Shown: positions 60,379-64,000 of the stretch, in pieces | How positions within the stretch are numbered: the stretch's first letter is position 1 | Layout of the letters: each line of letters opens with the position of its first letter | Assembly (NCBI RefSeq): GCF_035510375.1 | Contig: NZ_DATKHG010000028.1 | DNA length: 64,000 bases | Reading direction: 5' to 3' (one strand) | Source: Paenibacillus_I sp035510375 | Lineage (GTDB): Bacteria > Bacillota > Bacilli > Paenibacillales > Paenibacillaceae | Program-made: the position numbers and the translations under genes | Notes under the pieces: model-generated | Databases searched by the model: none | The model's input: the letters and a program-made list of their open reading frames with translations, nothing else | What the model was told of the DNA's origin: nothing

Positions 60379-61821
60379 TCAACGAGATGATTGAGATTTG
60401 CTAACGATATAATCTGCTGTCCGAATCGCTAAAGCAACGGTTGTAAGTGTCGGATTCGTTCCGAGGGAAGGCAAGACACTGTTATCGGCTACATATAGGC
60501 CGGACACACCGTGAATTTGACCATACCTGTCGGCAGCAGAGGTGGCGGGATCATCACCTATGCGGCAGCTTCCCGCTTCATGGTTATCATCCCCCGGGGG
60601 GCGTAGAAAGATTTCCGGTTGACCGTCTACTGAAACCAGGATTGCTCCTATAGCCGAAAAAGCCTTTCTCATGGCCGACGTCATTTCCCGGAGCACATTC
60701 AGATCTTGTTGAGTATAGGAGTAATTTACTTGTATCACCGGCAGGCCATATTCATCAATCCGGTACGGATTCAATATGATTCTGTTTTCAGCCCGTGGTT
60801 CTACCAGACCGTAACCGTTTATGCCGATCGCGACCTCTTCAATTGAAGGTCGCCCTCTTCTATACATCTCCAGCTGATACGGACGATCCGCCGTCTCCGG
60901 CACCAAAATGTCAAGCGGCCCTAAATCCTCTGGAAAACCCTTCCGCTTGACGATTGCAGTACCTCTTATTGCAGAATGATCGATTAAATAACGGCCGATG
61001 GCGGTACCTCTGATACCCGAGTGAAGCAACAGACGCGGGGTTTCAAAAGTGCTTGCCGACAGCACAACGTTTTTTGCCCGGAGGACATATGATGTTTTGT
61101 CCGGGGACATCACCTTTACACCATTCGCTTTCCCGTGTTCTGCGAGCACCTGTACGGCGCGGGCGTTTACAGCCAAGTCGAATGGCCTGATGTTCATAGC
61201 TTCGGCGAGAAAATGGATGGAGCTGAAATATGCGTTGGAATGAACCTCTCCGTATTTCGTTGGTTTCATGTCGACCGCCATCGGGAAATGGGTCGCTTCA
61301 GGAAAACCGTTTGCCCGTAGCAGATTAAGAAAGATTTCAGTGAGAGCCCCATTGTGGATAAAAGGCTTCGTTACTTTCATGACCTCTTCAGCGATGTTGT
61401 AGTACTTCTCCATCTCTTTGAAAGGAACGGGATATCTTGCAAGCACGTGCAGTGGCATGCGTGGAGTAACCGCCGCCCATTGTATCGTCCTCCCCCCTAG
61501 AGCGAAGATTTGTTTTGCGCCGGAAAATTCGGGGAGCGTCTTGCCAATGTATCTTGTTGCAAACGGATTTGCGACAAATTTCTCCGCTCGTCCGCCGGAC
61601 AATATAGCAAGATTCCATGCATGTGCGGGCAGTAAAAGATTTCCGGCCTCAATCATGCCGATTCGCATGCCATTATTCCGCCACCGGTCGCACAATCTCC
61701 ATAGGACCGCCCCCCCTCCCGCTCCGCTGCCGACAATGAGCACATCATATTCCATTCCAAGCATTTGCGTAAGCGAGGCGGGCGGAAAAATCCGATCCGC
61801 GAAAACTTCGTATGTAACCAT
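60379..61821 (-). CDS. GMC-family FAD oxidoreductase
   Basis: A 480-residue flavoprotein oxidising an alcohol group, likely on a sugar or sugar derivative. The FAD motif VLIVGSGAGGGAVLWRL is at about residues 27-43; the family C-terminus has HEAGSCRIGDDPATSAADRY, with the catalytic His, and NPTLTTVALAIRTADYIV. The layout is that of the sugar-oxidase and gluconate-dehydrogenase large-subunit branch. AGGAG precedes the ATG. It follows a paralogue by six bases, so both are one operon. No small subunit or cytochrome partner is present. Confidence 0.92.
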   Translation of the reverse strand: MVTYEVFADRIFPPASLTQMLGMEYDVLIVGSGAGGGAVLWRLCDRWRNNGMRIGMIEAGNLLLPAHAWNLAILSGGRAEKFVANPFATRYIGKTLPEFSGAKQIFALGGRTIQWAAVTPRMPLHVLARYPVPFKEMEKYYNIAEEVMKVTKPFIHNGALTEIFLNLLRANGFPEATHFPMAVDMKPTKYGEVHSNAYFSSIHFLAEAMNIRPFDLAVNARAVQVLAEHGKANGVKVMSPDKTSYVLRAKNVVLSASTFETPRLLLHSGIRGTAIGRYLIDHSAIRGTAIVKRKGFPEDLGPLDILVPETADRPYQLEMYRRGRPSIEEVAIGINGYGLVEPRAENRIILNPYRIDEYGLPVIQVNYSYTQQDLNVLREMTSAMRKAFSAIGAILVSVDGQPEIFLRPPGDDNHEAGSCRIGDDPATSAADRYGQIHGVSGLYVADNSVLPSLGTNPTLTTVALAIRTADYIVSKSQSSR

Positions 61822-61827
61822 ATCCGA

Positions 61828-63282
61828 TCACTCCTGACGAATGATATAATCTGCCGTTCGAATGGCGAGGGCAGCGGTCGTCAGTGCCACGTTTGCCGTG
61901 CCGACAGAAGGCAACACGCTGTTGTCGGCGATGTAAAGGCCGGATACGCCATGAATTTGACCATATCTGTCGGTTGCAGAAGTGGCGGGATCGCCGCCCA
62001 TGCGGCACGTTCCCGAATCATGGTGCAAATCCCCTGGAGGCATCAGGTAAATCGCCGATTGGCCAACCCTTGGAATCAAAGTGATTCCAAGAGCGGAGGA
62101 TAGATGATTCACAGCTGCCATTGCCTGAAGTATAACAGCTTGATCCGTATCACTATAGGAAAAATGGACTCGGATCTCCGGCACACCGTACTCATCTTTT
62201 CTATTGGAATCCAGAGTGATCATGTTCTCAAAGCGGGATTCAACCCTGCCGTAAGCAAGGAAAAGAATCTCCAATTCCTCCATCAGCCGTTTTTCTTGGT
62301 AAGTTTGGTACCAGTCATAGGAGTCAGGTCCTCTTAGCTGTATTTGGTAGTGCCTTTCCGCCGTTCCCGGCATTAAAATTCCTAATGTCCCCAATACCTC
62401 AGGGAACTCCGCGCGGCTTATTCTCCCGGTGGCTCTGATTGAGGAATGGTTTGTAAGATAATGGCCGATCGCTCTTCCGTGAATACCTGAATGCAGAAGC
62501 AGTCGGGGGGTTTCGAATGTACTTGCCGACAAAACCACGTTTTTCGCTTTAAGATTATAAATTTTTCGGTCCGGGGACATGACTTGTACACCAGTCACTT
62601 TCCCTTTGTCAACCAGCACTTGGACGACACGGGCCCTAACCGCCAAATCGAAAGGCCTACGATTTAAAGCTTGAGCAAGGAAACCCATGGAGCTGAAAAA
62701 AACATCAGAATCCGGTTCCGCATAGATCCTCGGTTGAAGATCGACCGCCATTGGAACCGCCATTGCCTCCGGAAAACCATTCCGGTGCAGGCGACCCAGC
62801 AAAATTTCTGTCAAAGAAGACCCCTGGGTATAGTTGTGAGTAACGTTCATAGCCTCTTCTGCGATATAATAATAAGCATCCATCTCCTCGAGTGAAACGG
62901 GCCAACCGGCAATCTCGGACAAACTCATGCGGGGACTGATCATATTCCAAAATAAAGTTCTTCCTCCCAATGCAAACAACTGTCTTCCTCCGGCATATGC
63001 CGGAAAAGATCCGGGTAAAGGTTTGGATACATCATAAAAAAATCTGTCTAAACGTTCATTGTCCATCATGGGGAGATTGCGCGCCTGCGCAGGGAGTATA
63101 GGCCCCCCCCTTTCAATGACGCCGATTCGTTTACCGCTGTTTTTCCACTGTTCGCATAACCTCCAGAGAACGGCTCCTCCTCCCATACCGGTTCCCGCGA
63201 TGAGGACATCATATTCGGTCTCAGCCATATTTTCCAATGAAGTCAGGGGAATCCAGTGTGTTAAATAGTCCGTTGGGATCAC
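61828..63282 (-). CDS. GMC-family FAD oxidoreductase, paralogue
   Basis: A 484-residue paralogue of the following gene, with matching segments throughout (VLIAGTGMGGGAVLWRL, FALGGRTLFWNMISPRMSL, NVVLSASTFETPRLLLHSGI, HHDSGTCRMGGDP). The start is a GTG at 63282 with a weak ribosome site; the paralogue supports this length. The C-terminal catalytic segment reads GTANVALTT, lacking the Pro after Asn seen in the paralogue (TNPTLTT), so the two may differ in activity or act as a heterodimer. Confidence 0.9.
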   Translation of the reverse strand: MIPTDYLTHWIPLTSLENMAETEYDVLIAGTGMGGGAVLWRLCEQWKNSGKRIGVIERGGPILPAQARNLPMMDNERLDRFFYDVSKPLPGSFPAYAGGRQLFALGGRTLFWNMISPRMSLSEIAGWPVSLEEMDAYYYIAEEAMNVTHNYTQGSSLTEILLGRLHRNGFPEAMAVPMAVDLQPRIYAEPDSDVFFSSMGFLAQALNRRPFDLAVRARVVQVLVDKGKVTGVQVMSPDRKIYNLKAKNVVLSASTFETPRLLLHSGIHGRAIGHYLTNHSSIRATGRISRAEFPEVLGTLGILMPGTAERHYQIQLRGPDSYDWYQTYQEKRLMEELEILFLAYGRVESRFENMITLDSNRKDEYGVPEIRVHFSYSDTDQAVILQAMAAVNHLSSALGITLIPRVGQSAIYLMPPGDLHHDSGTCRMGGDPATSATDRYGQIHGVSGLYIADNSVLPSVGTANVALTTAALAIRTADYIIRQE

Positions 63283-63339
63283 CCGACATCACCGACCCTT
63301 ATTCTCACTACTGTGACATCCCCTTTCGCTTCATTGGCG

Positions 63340-63797
63340 TTATTTCCAGCTGATTCCCGCTTCCCTCAACAGCCTCTTCAAAGCTTTTGCGGCGATTATG
63401 AAGAAATCCGGATCTGCTATACCCGGTCTGCCTTTCGGTTCAATCGATATAACCCCTGAATAATTTTTCTCTTTTAATGCGGCGAGTAACTTCCTTATTT
63501 CACCGTCTCCTTCACCGGGCGGAACCACTTCCCCCGTATTAATCCTCGCATCTTTCATATGAATATAAGAAATGTAATCTTTTACAAGAGGATATGCATC
63601 CGTCATCGGAAGAACTTGGGCACGTATGAAATTCGCGGGATCGAACGCTAAGCGCAGATGGGGCGAGTTGATCGTGCCGAGTATATCGCGGGCGCGATCC
63701 CCGGTATCCACATAAAAAGGGGGGTTAACAACATGCTCTCCCATGTGCAGCGCGTCGAGCTGGGCATGATGGAGCCCTTTCTTGGATTGTGCCGTTC
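63340..63797 (-). pseudogene. Truncated sugar phosphate isomerase/epimerase
   Basis: The C-terminal half of a TIM-barrel isomerase: LRLAFDPANF (metal-ligand strand), YISYIHMKDARINTGEVVPP, GVISIEPKGRPG. The open frame begins after a TGA at 63798-63800; the first Met (63744) has no ribosome site and roughly 120-150 N-terminal residues of the normal 270 are missing. A promoter and cre-like site lie just upstream, so the loss seems to be an internal deletion. It leads the GMC operon. Confidence 0.75.
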
Positions 63798-63813
63798 ACA
63801 CAGTTGAGTATAG

Positions 63814-63827
63814 TGAAAGCGCATTCA
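63814..63827 (-). promoter_or_regulatory. cre-like site upstream of the GMC operon
   Basis: TGAATGCGCTTTCA on the minus strand fits the cre consensus at 13 of 14 positions and is nearly self-complementary. A TATGAT box on the minus strand lies a few bases upstream of it (about 63828-63833), so bound CcpA would overlap the transcription start. The rest of 63828-64000 holds nothing else I can identify. Confidence 0.55.
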
Positions 63828-64000
63828 TCATACCATGTATGCTTTTGTGATAAATTTGTCCTGAAATATTCATAGCCGTGTAATTCGAGTGGATGAACTG
63901 GATAAATAAAGAAAATATCCTCACTTTTCACATATTATCGACCACCATCACCATTGATCCATTGTCTACTCTTTAAGCCGATACGAAATATATGGTCGTT

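Noticed and set aside
63725..63931. A 68-codon minus-strand frame at the right edge
   Set aside because: It overlaps the isomerase remnant in another frame and crosses the promoter and cre region; chance frame.

Overview
The window looks like a chromosome segment from a Gram-positive, spore-forming soil or rhizosphere bacterium of the Paenibacillaceae, most likely Paenibacillus or a close relative. The evidence is gene content: a GerA-type germinant-receptor operon, a SigW-type promoter in front of pspA, a UgtP-like glucosyltransferase, YesM/YesN-type two-component systems, and sugar ABC importers that lack their own ATPase. Strong AGGAGG-type ribosome binding sites, several TTG/GTG starts and a moderately high GC content agree. 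I saw no rRNA, tRNA, IS element, prophage or CRISPR array.

Left part (0-13 kb). A LacI regulator with a cluster of AGTTAA half-sites is followed by a repeat-filled gap and a GNAT acetyltransferase. Next come a sugar isomerase/AraC pair and a three-gene oxygenase operon: a membrane di-iron desaturase/hydroxylase, a Rieske ferredoxin and a ferredoxin reductase, laid out like rhizobial mocDEF. A perfect cre-like site sits before its first ribosome binding site. Then comes sugar module 1: LacI regulator, binding protein, two permeases, GH43 enzyme and a 51-residue membrane protein.

Middle (13-37 kb). This holds a copper-amine-oxidase-fold surface protein, a Ger operon (small two-TM protein, then B, A and C subunits), and two convergent arms of an envelope-stress cluster: pspA-DUF4178 on the plus strand, and hypothetical-hypothetical-GSP-synthase-like-lipoprotein-DUF350 on the minus strand. 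They are followed by lipid-type glycosyltransferases, a decayed amine oxidase, a complete polar amino-acid ABC importer, an MFS exporter, and a GH3 beta-glucosidase divergent from an AraC regulator.

Right part (37-64 kb). Two further sugar modules have the same plan, each preceded by a histidine kinase/response regulator pair: module 2 ends in a GH42 beta-galactosidase and module 3 in a GH2 beta-galactosidase. A GH30 enzyme with a divergent AraC regulator lies between them. A malic enzyme and a divergent 2Fe-2S ferredoxin, two tandem GMC flavoprotein oxidoreductases and a truncated sugar isomerase close the window.

Taken together this is largely a plant-glycan (galactoside, arabino-/xylo-side and beta-glucoside) foraging island with local sensors. 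The most unusual elements are the MocDEF-like oxygenase chain, the SigW-linked PspA/DUF350/GSP-synthase cluster, and three intergenic clusters of short palindromic repeats.
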